Notes: generated from the sequence alone by a model not told the origin. A DNA stretch of 64,000 bases from Litoribrevibacter albus (GCF_030159995.1 NZ_BSNM01000009.1:62001-126000), one strand, 5' to 3'; positions 1 through 8,788 are shown, counted from the stretch's first letter. Numbers and translations are program-made.

Positions 1-1522
1 GTTGATTCGGTTCGTCAAACAGCTCTTGTAAATCATGCAGCGAGGACATCGCTTCATTCACTTCGATTTCACAACGGAAACGTTCATCGAAGCCATCGGA
101 ATCAATCACGTCATAATCATCAACCAATCGAGTCTTAATGTCATCGGATAATGGCTCACCACCACACAAACGGAAATACACATCAAAGAAGCGCAATACA
201 GTGTCGGGTCTTCGTTCTTCCTGTATCTGACAATCCATATAGTCGTCGATTAAGTCTTTGACTAACTCAAAGCGTTTGGCATCCATGTCTTCAGCAGACT
301 CAATGCCAGCCATGTCCGTCAACTCACCTAAGCCATAATTGTCTTCACTGAACTTATAGAGATTAACCGAGGGAATGGAATCAAGAAGTTCAGGGTTTTC
401 ACCCTTGATCACATACTCCCAAACCGCTTCACCGTTACTGAGACCTCGTTCCAGCAGTTCGCTCCAGCAGTAAGACCCGGTATAGCTTGCGAGGTAAACA
501 ATCTTTTTGCGTTGTTCTGCCCAAGGATCAATGCGAGATGACAGAGGCTCATCCAGATAATGTTCTAACTGCTGCTGATGCTGATCTGCAAACTCTGAAA
601 CCGATGTTTTGAGGAATGGGAAATCGAAGGAATACGCCGAGCCGTCGAATTCACGAACACCACGAGCCACCAGACTGTAGTAGAAGTAATGAAGCGGCTT
701 GATGGCTTGTGTCTGAGGTTGAATGTCTTTGCCCCAGTTATCGTACGGGTCAAGGTGCTCTTCAAAAGGTAAAAAGCCTTGTTTGACAAAGCGTTCATTC
801 AACACGGCCTTCAGCTGATGTATAGCCTCATCGTCTTTTGACAAATGGGCATACAAACCGTTGATCGGCTCTTCGTGCAAGTCTTCATCATGAACATCAA
901 TGCCCGACGCAAACATGAGGTTGCGAACCACCGGGTGGTCGCAATAACACCAAGCCTTAATGCTGTCTTCACAGATCCCCACTTGAGCTGCCCAAATATT
1001 TGCCAACATAGGGACACTCGGCGGGAAGTATTTATCGGCACTTGGCATAAACCCGGTAAATAAATAGCCCATCTGCGGGTACTTCAAGGCAATAATAAAC
1101 AAGCTGTATAGGCCAAAGAATTCACTTTCCGCAATGAACAAGTTGTACCAATTATTCATCAAACGACCGCGATCACGCATTACTTCCGCCAACGCCACTA
1201 AGGTATCGTAGAGTTCGTCATGTTGGATCGCTTGGAGCACCAGTAAGGTTTCAGAGGTAAACACATCCTCTATGTTGGCCAGGGTTTCCTCTTTGTATGG
1301 GTATTCGAGTATGCCCTCTTCCATCAGCACTTTAATCAAAGGCTGATTCGGGTATTGGGCCCAATCCACGGGTTGAGTAAATTTGAAATAGTATTTGCAG
1401 TAGGTATGACGAAACGCTTCGCCACTGCGAATCAGCTGGGTATAAAGTTCCAACGCGTTTTTAATGCTGGCCGAGTCATGAGGGTTAACCGAAATAAAAT
1501 GAGTAGCAATGCTTTGACTCAT
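1..1522 (-). CDS. Hypothetical protein, 3' end cut by window edge
   Basis: An uninterrupted minus-strand frame runs from an ATG at 1522 to the window edge, giving about 507 residues with no stop. It starts MSQSIATHFISVNPHD and has AAAAAGGA about nine bases upstream of the ATG, a good ribosome binding site. The protein is acidic and rich in aromatic residues (many W, Y, F), with no signal peptide and no clear membrane segment, so it is probably cytosolic. I recognise no catalytic motif. Its leucine-rich helical look would fit a helical-repeat or scaffold-type protein, but that is a guess. It is transcribed away from the membrane-protein gene at 1861, with a 338-base shared upstream region. The C-terminus lies outside the window, so total length is unknown. 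Confidence 0.75.
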   Translation of the reverse strand, partial: MSQSIATHFISVNPHDSASIKNALELYTQLIRSGEAFRHTYCKYYFKFTQPVDWAQYPNQPLIKVLMEEGILEYPYKEETLANIEDVFTSETLLVLQAIQHDELYDTLVALAEVMRDRGRLMNNWYNLFIAESEFFGLYSLFIIALKYPQMGYLFTGFMPSADKYFPPSVPMLANIWAAQVGICEDSIKAWCYCDHPVVRNLMFASGIDVHDEDLHEEPINGLYAHLSKDDEAIHQLKAVLNERFVKQGFLPFEEHLDPYDNWGKDIQPQTQAIKPLHYFYYSLVARGVREFDGSAYSFDFPFLKTSVSEFADQHQQQLEHYLDEPLSSRIDPWAEQRKKIVYLASYTGSYCWSELLERGLSNGEAVWEYVIKGENPELLDSIPSVNLYKFSEDNYGLGELTDMAGIESAEDMDAKRFELVKDLIDDYMDCQIQEERRPDTVLRFFDVYFRLCGGEPLSDDIKTRLVDDYDVIDSDGFDERFRCEIEVNEAMSSLHDLQELFDEPNQ

Positions 1523-1860
1523 AAATCAAAAATCCTTTTTAGATACAGAGAGAAGAATCTAACGATAAAAATGAAAAACTTCAGAAGCCATTCATATAAG
1601 AAGGCAAAGATAGGAAACCATGAATTTCGTAACGACTCGCTATACTAACAAGTGCGGCCAAATCAAAAACCCCTTTAATTCATCAATACTATCAAAGTGA
1701 ATAGCAATCAATTTCTCCATCATCATTCGCTATCTCTTTAGTCAACTATTTACGTCTTTTAACAATATAAATAGTTTGGTTTCCTATTTTTAGTGGACAC
1801 CGATCTATATACTCGCGGCCTTCGAAACCTGCAAATAGTTGACCAGGAGACAAGGAAGGC
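1523..1860. promoter_or_regulatory. Divergent intergenic region with three copies of an inverted 9-mer
   Basis: This 338-base AT-rich gap separates two divergent genes. AACTATTTA occurs at 1744-1752, its exact reverse complement TAAATAGTT at 1768-1776, and a further inverted copy lies in AAATAGTTGAC at 1833-1843, which is fully complementary to GTCAACTATTT at 1741-1751. The last copy ends a few bases before the AGGAG and AAGGAAGG sequences that serve the ATG at 1861. The sites could be operators, or alternative RNA hairpins if transcription starts upstream of 1741. I found no convincing coding frame here. Confidence 0.45.
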
Positions 1861-2814
1861 ATGTTCACATTATTGAAAGAAATATTCTGGGAAGGCGCAT
1901 TCAAACGGGATGCTACGTTATTGGATCGAGACAGATATCTGTTGGGCCTAATGGCACTGATTTACTTCCAAACCTGTTTTCTACTCGATAACGGCTTATT
2001 GATGCCACCACCTGACACCCTTTTCTTCGGTGAAGAGCGTGCTTCCATCCTCAGTGTTTATTGGGCCTTTCTTCGAATGGACTTTTTGATAGATCCTATC
2101 TTTCTGGCGCTCCATGTTTTATTAGCTGCGCGTGCGTTTGGTCGTTGGTTGGGGGTTCCTCTGGGGCTAATTTCTCTCATCGCGACCATTGGCAGCCTAC
2201 GCGTAGTCTTAATGAGCATCAAAGAGTTTTATGGATACGGCTTTCCTGATGAAGTAGTGATTGGGCTGGCAATCATCAGTGGCATTTGGCTACTTCCGAT
2301 TCTCTTTATGCTCTTCCGTTCAGGATTAAAAGAGCGTAATCCTAATCACGACTTATTTACTCAGAACCCGAATCTTAATCCCGATATGCAACTTACCCCT
2401 GTCGCATTCCTGCATAAAATGTTGATTCTTAACGTAGGTGTGATGGTAATCATGTTGGTCATCAACATTTTATTTGCAATCTTTGGCAGTTATGGAAGCC
2501 AAGAACCTATGATGATTCTTAACCTGGTCATCAGCGCTGGCGCAATAATTCTAAGCATTTGGTATGCCGTAAAACGATTAAGAAACTTAGGCTGGAAACC
2601 ACTGCCCTGGATGTTGTTTTTATTGATTGTACCTTCGCTAATATCGGTTTTAATTAGCTGGCTTTATTTAGAAATTTACTTTTACAACGCTTGGATATTC
2701 ATTGCTGTAACGCTTCTTGCTCCTGTGATCAAATGGTCTTTTATGGTCATTGCCTTCAAGATCATGTTGCAGCCTTACAAGGCACCCAAGGAACTGCTTG
2801 CTGACGTTGTGTAA
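1861..2814 (+). CDS. Hypothetical polytopic inner-membrane protein
   Basis: This is a 317-residue protein with seven or eight strongly hydrophobic stretches: roughly residues 28-50, 70-90, 98-118, 135-160, 185-212, 220-240, 250-275 and 280-305. The N-terminus is charged and cytosolic-looking (WEGAFKRDATLLDRDR), and a loop near residues 160-180 is rich in N and P. A segment near residue 237 (AVKRLRNLGWKPLPW) resembles the conserved loop of DUF805-type membrane proteins, but the match is too weak to assign a family. The ATG has strong purine-rich ribosome binding sites (AGGAG, then AAGGAAGG). The gene stands alone and ends at a bidirectional terminator shared with the convergent radical SAM gene. 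Function is unknown. Confidence 0.8.
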   Translation: MFTLLKEIFWEGAFKRDATLLDRDRYLLGLMALIYFQTCFLLDNGLLMPPPDTLFFGEERASILSVYWAFLRMDFLIDPIFLALHVLLAARAFGRWLGVPLGLISLIATIGSLRVVLMSIKEFYGYGFPDEVVIGLAIISGIWLLPILFMLFRSGLKERNPNHDLFTQNPNLNPDMQLTPVAFLHKMLILNVGVMVIMLVINILFAIFGSYGSQEPMMILNLVISAGAIILSIWYAVKRLRNLGWKPLPWMLFLLIVPSLISVLISWLYLEIYFYNAWIFIAVTLLAPVIKWSFMVIAFKIMLQPYKAPKELLADVV

Positions 2815-2843
2815 TCCCGGATTATACCGAAACTCAGACAAAG

Positions 2844-2870
2844 AAAAGCCCGATGGCGTTCGGGCTTTTT
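2844..2870. terminator. Bidirectional rho-independent terminator
   Basis: AAAAGCCCGA pairs with TCGGGCTTTT across a 6-base loop, with A-rich and T-rich flanks so that it works on both strands. It lies between the convergent membrane-protein gene and radical SAM gene. Confidence 0.85.
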
Positions 2871-2892
2871 CTCTTCTTAAAACTGAAACTAA

Positions 2893-3939
2893 TCAGTTAT
2901 ACGCCGCACAGGACTCACACGCCGTACCACGTACATCCATTCTCAAATGTGCATCCCGTAAGCCTTGGAATGCCTGACTGTGCCAGCCTTCCATGAAACT
3001 TACCTCATTTAAGTTAGCCATATTGAAATCACGAGAGTGATCGAAACAACATGCACTTAAGAAACCATCATGGGTAACACGTGCTTCGGTAAATACCGCC
3101 CAACATGGCAGTGGTGCACGCATGTTATCTGCACGACCAGGGTTCCCAGCTTTCACATCCCAACCACGATCCTGGTTTTCTTGTCCGGTGAGATCGGCTT
3201 GAGAATACAAAGGCAAGGCATAGACTTCATCCAGATACGGTTTTACATCTTCCAGAACGTCCATCATACGTTCACCCTGCTCACCGTCATAACGAATGTA
3301 GGATGCATACAGCCCGCAGTCGTAACCGCCCTCTTGACGAATTTCATACGCCGCTTTGATGTTATCCAACATTTTCTGATACAAGCTGCCTTTCACTCTT
3401 GCTACTTCAGTGAACTGAGCTTCATCCGCGTAGTTCAATGAAAATTTCAAAGAGTTCAAACCAGCGTCCATACACTCTTTCACTTTCTTCGGAGTGCTGA
3501 GCGAACCATTGGTAGTCAGGAAGATATAAGGGAAGCCTTTATCACGCGCTGCCGCAATAGCTTTAGGCAGCCAAGGCAACATGAAGGACTCGCCCAAATA
3601 GAACATACCCACTTCTTCTACGCCGGCTTCTTTACACTGATCAAGCAAATTCACGTAGAAATCCCAATCCATATCGCGCTTATCACGCAACTTATACCCC
3701 GTCGCACAGAATGCACAGTTAAAGTTACAACGAGCCGTCAGCTCAATTTTTACCGACTTAGGACAAGGTGGTGCAATTTGCTTCTGCTCTTCACGAATGC
3801 CGGTGATGCTATCGATTTTATTTGTGATCTTTCGGTCAATTTTGGAATTAGGTTTCACTCTGCACGTGGAATCTTTTGCGATGATGTTTGGCGAGTCATT
3901 ACCGTATAAAATTTGTTCTGCTGTAGCACTCATGTTCAT
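2893..3939 (-). CDS. Radical SAM/SPASM domain protein
   Basis: The 348-residue protein has the radical SAM cluster motif CNFNCAFC (CxxxCxxC) near residue 72, which binds the [4Fe-4S] cluster that cleaves S-adenosylmethionine. The C-terminal third carries further cysteines in SPASM style (PCW near residue 280, ACCFDH, then CESC five residues from the end), suggesting auxiliary Fe-S clusters as in peptide-modifying enzymes. No candidate precursor peptide was found next to it, so the substrate is unknown. Translation may begin at the second ATG (3933), which has AAGGT at better spacing than the first. Upstream lie a perfect FNR/Anr box (4014-4027) and a separate palindrome (3991-4007), which suggest induction under low oxygen. 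The family call is firm; the specific reaction is not inferable. Confidence 0.9.
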   Translation of the reverse strand: MNMSATAEQILYGNDSPNIIAKDSTCRVKPNSKIDRKITNKIDSITGIREEQKQIAPPCPKSVKIELTARCNFNCAFCATGYKLRDKRDMDWDFYVNLLDQCKEAGVEEVGMFYLGESFMLPWLPKAIAAARDKGFPYIFLTTNGSLSTPKKVKECMDAGLNSLKFSLNYADEAQFTEVARVKGSLYQKMLDNIKAAYEIRQEGGYDCGLYASYIRYDGEQGERMMDVLEDVKPYLDEVYALPLYSQADLTGQENQDRGWDVKAGNPGRADNMRAPLPCWAVFTEARVTHDGFLSACCFDHSRDFNMANLNEVSFMEGWHSQAFQGLRDAHLRMDVRGTACESCAAYN

Positions 3940-3990
3940 TACCTTCGACGCTGAATTCTGTTTGACTTTATGTTTGTCTTGAAAGCTCTA

Positions 3991-4007
3991 TCGGCAATTC
4001 TTGCCGA
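3991..4007. promoter_or_regulatory. Perfect inverted repeat, candidate operator
   Basis: TCGGCAA-TTC-TTGCCGA is a perfect palindrome with a 3-base centre. If the FNR box acts at the usual -41.5 position, this repeat would sit near -20, between the -35 and -10 regions, where a repressor could block transcription of the radical SAM gene. Confidence 0.4.
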
Positions 4008-4013
4008 AATTAA

Positions 4014-4027
4014 TTGATCTAAATCAA
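4014..4027 (-). promoter_or_regulatory. FNR/Anr box
   Basis: TTGATCTAAATCAA matches the FNR/Anr consensus TTGAT-N4-ATCAA at every defined position. It lies 75 bases upstream of the radical SAM start codon, compatible with class II activation from -41.5 and a 5' leader of about 40 bases. FNR/Anr proteins activate genes at low oxygen. Confidence 0.75.
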
Positions 4028-4344
4028 TAGCTTGCCAAGATAATATTCAGCAGTACTAATCAGCATAAAAGAGACCAGTTTTAATAAACTCCTTATTATT
4101 CAAACGACTAATATTTAATCACCCTTTGGCATTTAGGGGTATTAGTCAACAAAAGATCATCCACTTTAGCGGTAAGAGAAGCGGCAAAACCAGAGGAAAA
4201 CAGGCGGCAAGATAATCAATTTTTAGGACTTAAAGTTTCAGAAGGTAGTAAGTAGTAGGATAAGAAACGCAAACCATTTAGTACGCAAAATCACGGAATA
4301 TTTTTTCATATTAATAACAATTCATTTGCAGGATTATGATTAAT

Positions 4345-4360
4345 TCGTAAAAATTTACGA
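4345..4360. promoter_or_regulatory. Operator-like palindrome upstream of lipoprotein gene
   Basis: TCGTAAA and TTTACGA form 7-base inverted arms around an AA centre. A second perfect palindrome, TTTGCGCAAA, follows at 4375-4384. No regulator can be named. Confidence 0.3.
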
Positions 4361-4618
4361 GAAAATAGTGTGAATTTGCGCAAAATTTCCACATTTCAGA
4401 ACAATGAAAATCACCATCAGATGAAAGAACCTCACCTTTGGTTAAATTTCATACAGAAACCATTTGTTACGAATCACATTTTTTTTCGATACACAAGTTT
4501 ACTGATAGCGTGATAAACTTATGCAGTGGATAAAATTCAAACAATTGATGGATCGAGAACTCGCACCAAACCAATACAAATAAGCGAGCACAGAAGAAAC
4601 TAACGAAGGAGAACCTCG

Positions 4619-7177
4619 GTGAAGCACACCCGAAACCTTTTGCTATACCTATTACTAGCGACACTAGTAACAGGCTGTAAACTCTTACTGCCTAAACAAT
4701 ACGACGACGCTGAGACCAGTTTCACAGCAAAACAATACGATAAAGCCATCAGTGCTTACTTGTCTGCCGACAAGGAATCCCCAGACAACATCCACATTAA
4801 ACAAGGTCTTGTAAAAGCTTACTCACATAAAGCCGTTGCCCTGTATGAGCAAGCACAGTCTCGTCCGGAAGAAGACATCGATACAAAGATTGATTTGTAT
4901 AAGCAATCACGAACAGCTAACGCCAATGCAAAGAAAGAATTAGAAAAAGCTGTAGTGTTAGAACCACTGGATCCAGGGGTTAAAGCACCAAATGCTCGCC
5001 CTGGTCAATTACTTCTCCCTCCAAATAGCGACGAGATGGAGTACACAGCAAAAATAAAGCTGTATCAGCACACTCTCACAAAACTAAAAGCACGTACAGC
5101 AGAAGCTCTTATGGAAGAAGAGCAAAATCAGGCTGACGTGGTTAAAGGTTTAAAAGAAGCTGTTGCCTTAATGAAGACAAAGCCTGAAGGCCCAGTAAAG
5201 GCTTATGAGGCTTACAAACCCTTCGATAAATATGCGCAGTACATGAAGAAAGCGGCCAAAGCGAAAGCAGCTATTGAAAAAACGGCCATTAACTTCTACG
5301 AAGGCAGAGGTTTGTTTTACGTCTCTAAAGACGCCTTTGCTCTAGCATCAAAAGACTTTAAAGCAGCCCAAGCCATCATTAGAAATTCACACCAGGCCAG
5401 TGCAGGTCTTTTAGCGGTTACAGCCAAACAACAAATCAACAAAAACCAGTTCGAAGATGCCTATGCGTCCTTGGGTGAAATTCAAAGAACACATCCAAGC
5501 AGCAAGTTCTATAAAAAGCATATCGGCACAATCCGCACCAAAGTAGTTGATCGCGGCCTTGCACGAGCAGAACAATTAACACTTACTGCGTCAATTGAAG
5601 ATAAAGCAAAAGCATTCGATATTTATCATGGATTATTGCCAATTGCCCAACCAGTCGCGCCGTTAACCAGCAAGGTAAACGTTGCAATCAGCAAGCTTCA
5701 GGATCAAGTTGCACGCAACCTAACAGAACGCGCAATCGTATTGAATACAAAGAATTCATTTGCCTACTCTTCAAACATTACCGCACTATTGACCAGCGCT
5801 CACGGCTTCTCTGATAAAGCAGCCCTACCCTTCAAGCGCATGGCCTATCGAGCTAATCAAATTTCAAAAGAAAAGCAGGCATTACCGGTATTCTTCACAA
5901 CTGGCGGCCAAGCTGCCAATAGAAACCCAAATTTCCGCGACTGGATGAACGAAGAAATATTCTCAAGTATCCCACGTTTAGGTATTGATAACGTTGCAGC
6001 GGCCGATGCTTACGACCTTCCTAATCAAGGCAAAGGAATTTCACGTCGTGACGCGTTTAATGGCGAAGTTGTTCCTTTTGAGCACTCAGAAGTACTTTTC
6101 TATTTAGACGTTAAAAAGTACCAATTCGAAGAAAGAGGTCGCGATCGTCCTAAACGCAAATCATCTAAGTACGTTTCAAAACGTTATATGGTGCACAACC
6201 CTGAATGGGATCGAGCGAAGGATAAGAAAGAACGTGCCGAAGAAGCATACGAGGATGCAAAATACGCAGCAGAGGAGCTATACAATGCCTGTAAACGAGA
6301 AGCTTCACGAGCTGCTGCTGCCCTAGGACCTTTTGGAAATATTGCCGCAAGTGTTGGATGTCGTATGGGTACAAATGCCCTAACAGATGCAGTAACTGGT
6401 CGTGATGACGCACGAGCGGAATTTAGAAACACTCCAAGACAAATCGAAAAGAAAGAAATTTCTCGTTATCGCTACGAAGAATACACCGTTTCTGTTAAGG
6501 GTGAGTTGATTGCGGATCTATATGCCTATGACCGTCGCAACAAAAAAACCATCAAACTGGAACCAGTGAAGCTTTCGGTAGAGAAAAGCGGACAAATCCT
6601 TAAGAACGTTGAACGCGAGGACGTAAACGGCCTTAAGAATGGCGAAAAGAACGTTCCAAATCTGGACAACGAGATCCAACAGAAAGAGCAATCTGCGTTT
6701 AAACATGCTCGCACGCAGATGGCAATGTTCCTGGAAAGCCATAACTGGAAACGCTTCTGTTACCAAGGTGAAGCTCTTGAAAAGCAAAAACTTGATCACG
6801 CTTCAGCAGATGCTTACTCCCAATGTATTGCCCTTGCACCAAGAACAGCAAGTGGCAGCAAGGAAATTGCTTCAGCAAACCAAGCAATTCAAAAATACAT
6901 GGGGTTCACACCTGACATGATTGCTAAATACGGAGCAAACAAAAGCTATCAGAACTTTGCGAATAACAGCTATACATTGAGCGACGACGAACTAAACGCC
7001 GCCAAGAAAGCAGCTACGTTTGCATTCGTTAGCCGCCCGACGATCGATTTACCTGCGTTTGATTTGAATGCTGAAGTTGCAGCACTCAAAAATGGTGAAC
7101 CAGAGAACCTAATTGCTGCGCCAATAGGCTCATCTCCATCGACGCAAACCGTTTCACTTGAAATTCCGGCTCAGTAA
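4619..7177 (+). CDS. Large uncharacterised lipoprotein with TPR-like N-terminal region
   Basis: The 852-residue protein starts at a GTG preceded by AAGGAG. A short hydrophobic signal ends in a lipobox, LVTGC, with the lipidated cysteine at residue 20; the residues after it (KLLL) carry no Asp at +2, so outer-membrane sorting is plausible. Residues 25-110 and 200-300 read like helix-turn-helix TPR repeats (for example QYDKAISAYLSADKESPDN). A Lys/Glu/Ala-rich segment near 510-560 is probably coiled coil, and a short Gly/Ala stretch with two cysteines follows. The C-terminal part has another TPR-like unit (HASADAYSQCIALAP). It lies 15 bases upstream of a second lipoprotein gene and the two are almost certainly one operon. 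I recognise no family, and the role is unknown beyond an envelope location. Confidence 0.85.
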   Translation: MKHTRNLLLYLLLATLVTGCKLLLPKQYDDAETSFTAKQYDKAISAYLSADKESPDNIHIKQGLVKAYSHKAVALYEQAQSRPEEDIDTKIDLYKQSRTANANAKKELEKAVVLEPLDPGVKAPNARPGQLLLPPNSDEMEYTAKIKLYQHTLTKLKARTAEALMEEEQNQADVVKGLKEAVALMKTKPEGPVKAYEAYKPFDKYAQYMKKAAKAKAAIEKTAINFYEGRGLFYVSKDAFALASKDFKAAQAIIRNSHQASAGLLAVTAKQQINKNQFEDAYASLGEIQRTHPSSKFYKKHIGTIRTKVVDRGLARAEQLTLTASIEDKAKAFDIYHGLLPIAQPVAPLTSKVNVAISKLQDQVARNLTERAIVLNTKNSFAYSSNITALLTSAHGFSDKAALPFKRMAYRANQISKEKQALPVFFTTGGQAANRNPNFRDWMNEEIFSSIPRLGIDNVAAADAYDLPNQGKGISRRDAFNGEVVPFEHSEVLFYLDVKKYQFEERGRDRPKRKSSKYVSKRYMVHNPEWDRAKDKKERAEEAYEDAKYAAEELYNACKREASRAAAALGPFGNIAASVGCRMGTNALTDAVTGRDDARAEFRNTPRQIEKKEISRYRYEEYTVSVKGELIADLYAYDRRNKKTIKLEPVKLSVEKSGQILKNVEREDVNGLKNGEKNVPNLDNEIQQKEQSAFKHARTQMAMFLESHNWKRFCYQGEALEKQKLDHASADAYSQCIALAPRTASGSKEIASANQAIQKYMGFTPDMIAKYGANKSYQNFANNSYTLSDDELNAAKKAATFAFVSRPTIDLPAFDLNAEVAALKNGEPENLIAAPIGSSPSTQTVSLEIPAQ

Positions 7178-7192
7178 TTTACAGGAAAGATC

Positions 7193-8740
7193 ATGTACTT
7201 AAAGACAACCAAACTTCGCACATTAGCGCTTTCAGTGTGTATAGGTGCAGCTGTTACAGGATGTGGCAGCCAGCAAACAAAGCCGGTTTCCGCCATGTCG
7301 GCCACAGAGAAAGCTCAACTTGCTCAAGCACAAGATAAAGCAAGCACTCTTGTCTCTTCTGCTCAAAAGGCTTTTCAGACGGCCGAGAATGACCAGGTAT
7401 CCTTGTACTCTCAAATCTACTTCCCTCAAGCTAAGAAAGAGCTAGCTAAACTGAAGGAAATGCATAAAGAGTTCAATCCAAACAAATCTGGTCTGTTTGC
7501 TTCTGGCTACAGCTTGGATGAATTAAAAGAACAGGCAAACCTGGTAAACCAGAACACACAAAAATCTGAAAAAACCAAGCAACTCATCACCCTTAACCTT
7601 AAAGATGTGATTGATAACCAAACCTACATTGAAGATTTGGATCTCAGCAAATTTGAAAGCAAATACAAAAGCCTACAATCCGATGTAAAACGCCTTTTTA
7701 AAGACGTTGAAAAAGCTGGACAATTTCAAGGGCTAGAAAATGACCGTTTGAAGGTGCTGAACGACTTACGAGCTTTCGAAGTCTCTGTCATCAAAGAAAA
7801 GTACTACAACAATCCACAGAAAGAGCTTGAGGAATTACCTGAAAGTACTCTTCCAGTAACCTATATCGAAGCTCAAAAGCGTCTAACAACACTGTCGAAA
7901 ACCATTGAGGCAACACCGAGAGCAATGGATACGATTGAACTTAGACAGAAAGAGGCGTTAAAAGCCCTAACACGAGCTCAGAACATTCTGAAAGAAATCA
8001 ACTGGATTGACGAAAACACCAGCAAAGGTTTGGAACACATTGTCTTGCGCTATCGCAAACCAATGGATCGTGCCTTCCCGGATGTGCTTAAAGAAGACCA
8101 CTCTGAACTGCTGTTTGAAGACCAAGTGAGCAAGTATTCCTATCTTGTTACCAATCTTAAATCGAGCCTTCAACAGGAAGTTAGCTCTAAAGACGAAGCA
8201 ACGATTAAGGCCGAAGCTCAAAAGATTGCAGACATGAAAGCTGAAGAACTGAAAAAGCAGCTGAATGGCAAGCATTACCAGGCTCTTCAAGATCAAGAAA
8301 AGGCACAACAAGACGCTGTTGCAAAAGCGACTCAAGCTGCACAAGCAAAGTTTGAGGAAGAGAAAAAACAGTTAGCTGCAACTCATAAACAAAAGCTTGA
8401 TCAAGTAATCGCAGAACGAAACAAGCTTCAACTTGATTATGAACAAACAGCTCTTCAGTTGACTCAACTTAAACAGCAACATCAGCAGGCTCAAGAACAA
8501 CTGAAACTAGCTAGCCAAGGCCAACCGGCTCATACAAACGCTCAGAACACGAAACCAGCTGAGAATAAACAAGTAAACACCGAAGTTGCGGAGGCACAAA
8601 CTGCGTCTGCACCACAGCGTAACTCTGTTGCGACAGCACCAGAACCGGCGCCAGTGAAAGCAGCCCCTGCGCCAGCGCCAACAAAACCTTCAGAAGACAC
8701 TCTAACCTTCGACTTTGAAATCGAAGAAGTAGAGCTGTAA
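7193..8740 (+). CDS. Uncharacterised coiled-coil lipoprotein
   Basis: The 515-residue protein has a signal peptide ending in the lipobox AVTGC, with cysteine 24 followed by GSQ. The body is nearly all charged and helical. Residues 330-450 are a Gln/Lys/Glu/Ala-rich coiled coil (many KAEAQ and EEKKQL patterns). After it comes a flexible Pro/Ala linker (PEPAPVKAAPAPAP) and an acidic tail ending DFEIEEVEL. Such a layout suits a protein that spans the periplasm from a lipid anchor. It follows the 852-residue lipoprotein by 15 bases with AGGAAAG as ribosome binding site, so the two are probably made together and may interact. A hairpin terminator follows. Confidence 0.85.
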   Translation: MYLKTTKLRTLALSVCIGAAVTGCGSQQTKPVSAMSATEKAQLAQAQDKASTLVSSAQKAFQTAENDQVSLYSQIYFPQAKKELAKLKEMHKEFNPNKSGLFASGYSLDELKEQANLVNQNTQKSEKTKQLITLNLKDVIDNQTYIEDLDLSKFESKYKSLQSDVKRLFKDVEKAGQFQGLENDRLKVLNDLRAFEVSVIKEKYYNNPQKELEELPESTLPVTYIEAQKRLTTLSKTIEATPRAMDTIELRQKEALKALTRAQNILKEINWIDENTSKGLEHIVLRYRKPMDRAFPDVLKEDHSELLFEDQVSKYSYLVTNLKSSLQQEVSSKDEATIKAEAQKIADMKAEELKKQLNGKHYQALQDQEKAQQDAVAKATQAAQAKFEEEKKQLAATHKQKLDQVIAERNKLQLDYEQTALQLTQLKQQHQQAQEQLKLASQGQPAHTNAQNTKPAENKQVNTEVAEAQTASAPQRNSVATAPEPAPVKAAPAPAPTKPSEDTLTFDFEIEEVEL

Positions 8741-8746
8741 TCACCA

Positions 8747-8788
8747 ACACCTTCAGTAATCCAGGCGGTTGCTGAAGGTGTCTGTTTA
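8747..8788 (+). terminator. Terminator of the lipoprotein operon
   Basis: ACACCTTCAG pairs perfectly with CTGAAGGTGT across a 15-base loop, followed by a modest T-rich stretch (TGTTT). It sits six bases after the stop codon of the second lipoprotein gene. Confidence 0.6.

Larger units (their letters stand above)
3940..4618. other. 679-base AT-rich intergenic region with several palindromes
   Basis: The gap between the divergent radical SAM and lipoprotein genes has no supported gene; short frames lack ribosome binding sites. It contains an FNR/Anr box (4014-4027), a perfect 7-3-7 inverted repeat (3991-4007), TCGTAAA-AA-TTTACGA (4345-4360), TTTGCGCAAA (4375-4384) and AAGTTTA-N12-TAAACTT (4495-4520). 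The last three lie on the lipoprotein side. Base composition is clearly more AT-rich than the flanking genes. Confidence 0.6.

Noticed and set aside
845-1648. Plus-strand open frames of 72 and 97 residues over the first gene
   Set aside because: They are antisense to a long minus-strand frame with a clear start and ribosome binding site, and have unnatural composition.
2893-4618. A RiPP precursor peptide beside the radical SAM/SPASM gene
   Set aside because: I scanned the flanking gap on both strands and found no short frame with a ribosome binding site and a leader-like sequence.
4467-4664. Minus-strand frame of 65 residues upstream of the lipoprotein gene
   Set aside because: It overlaps the start of the lipoprotein gene on the opposite strand and has low-complexity hydrophobic content typical of AT-rich gaps.
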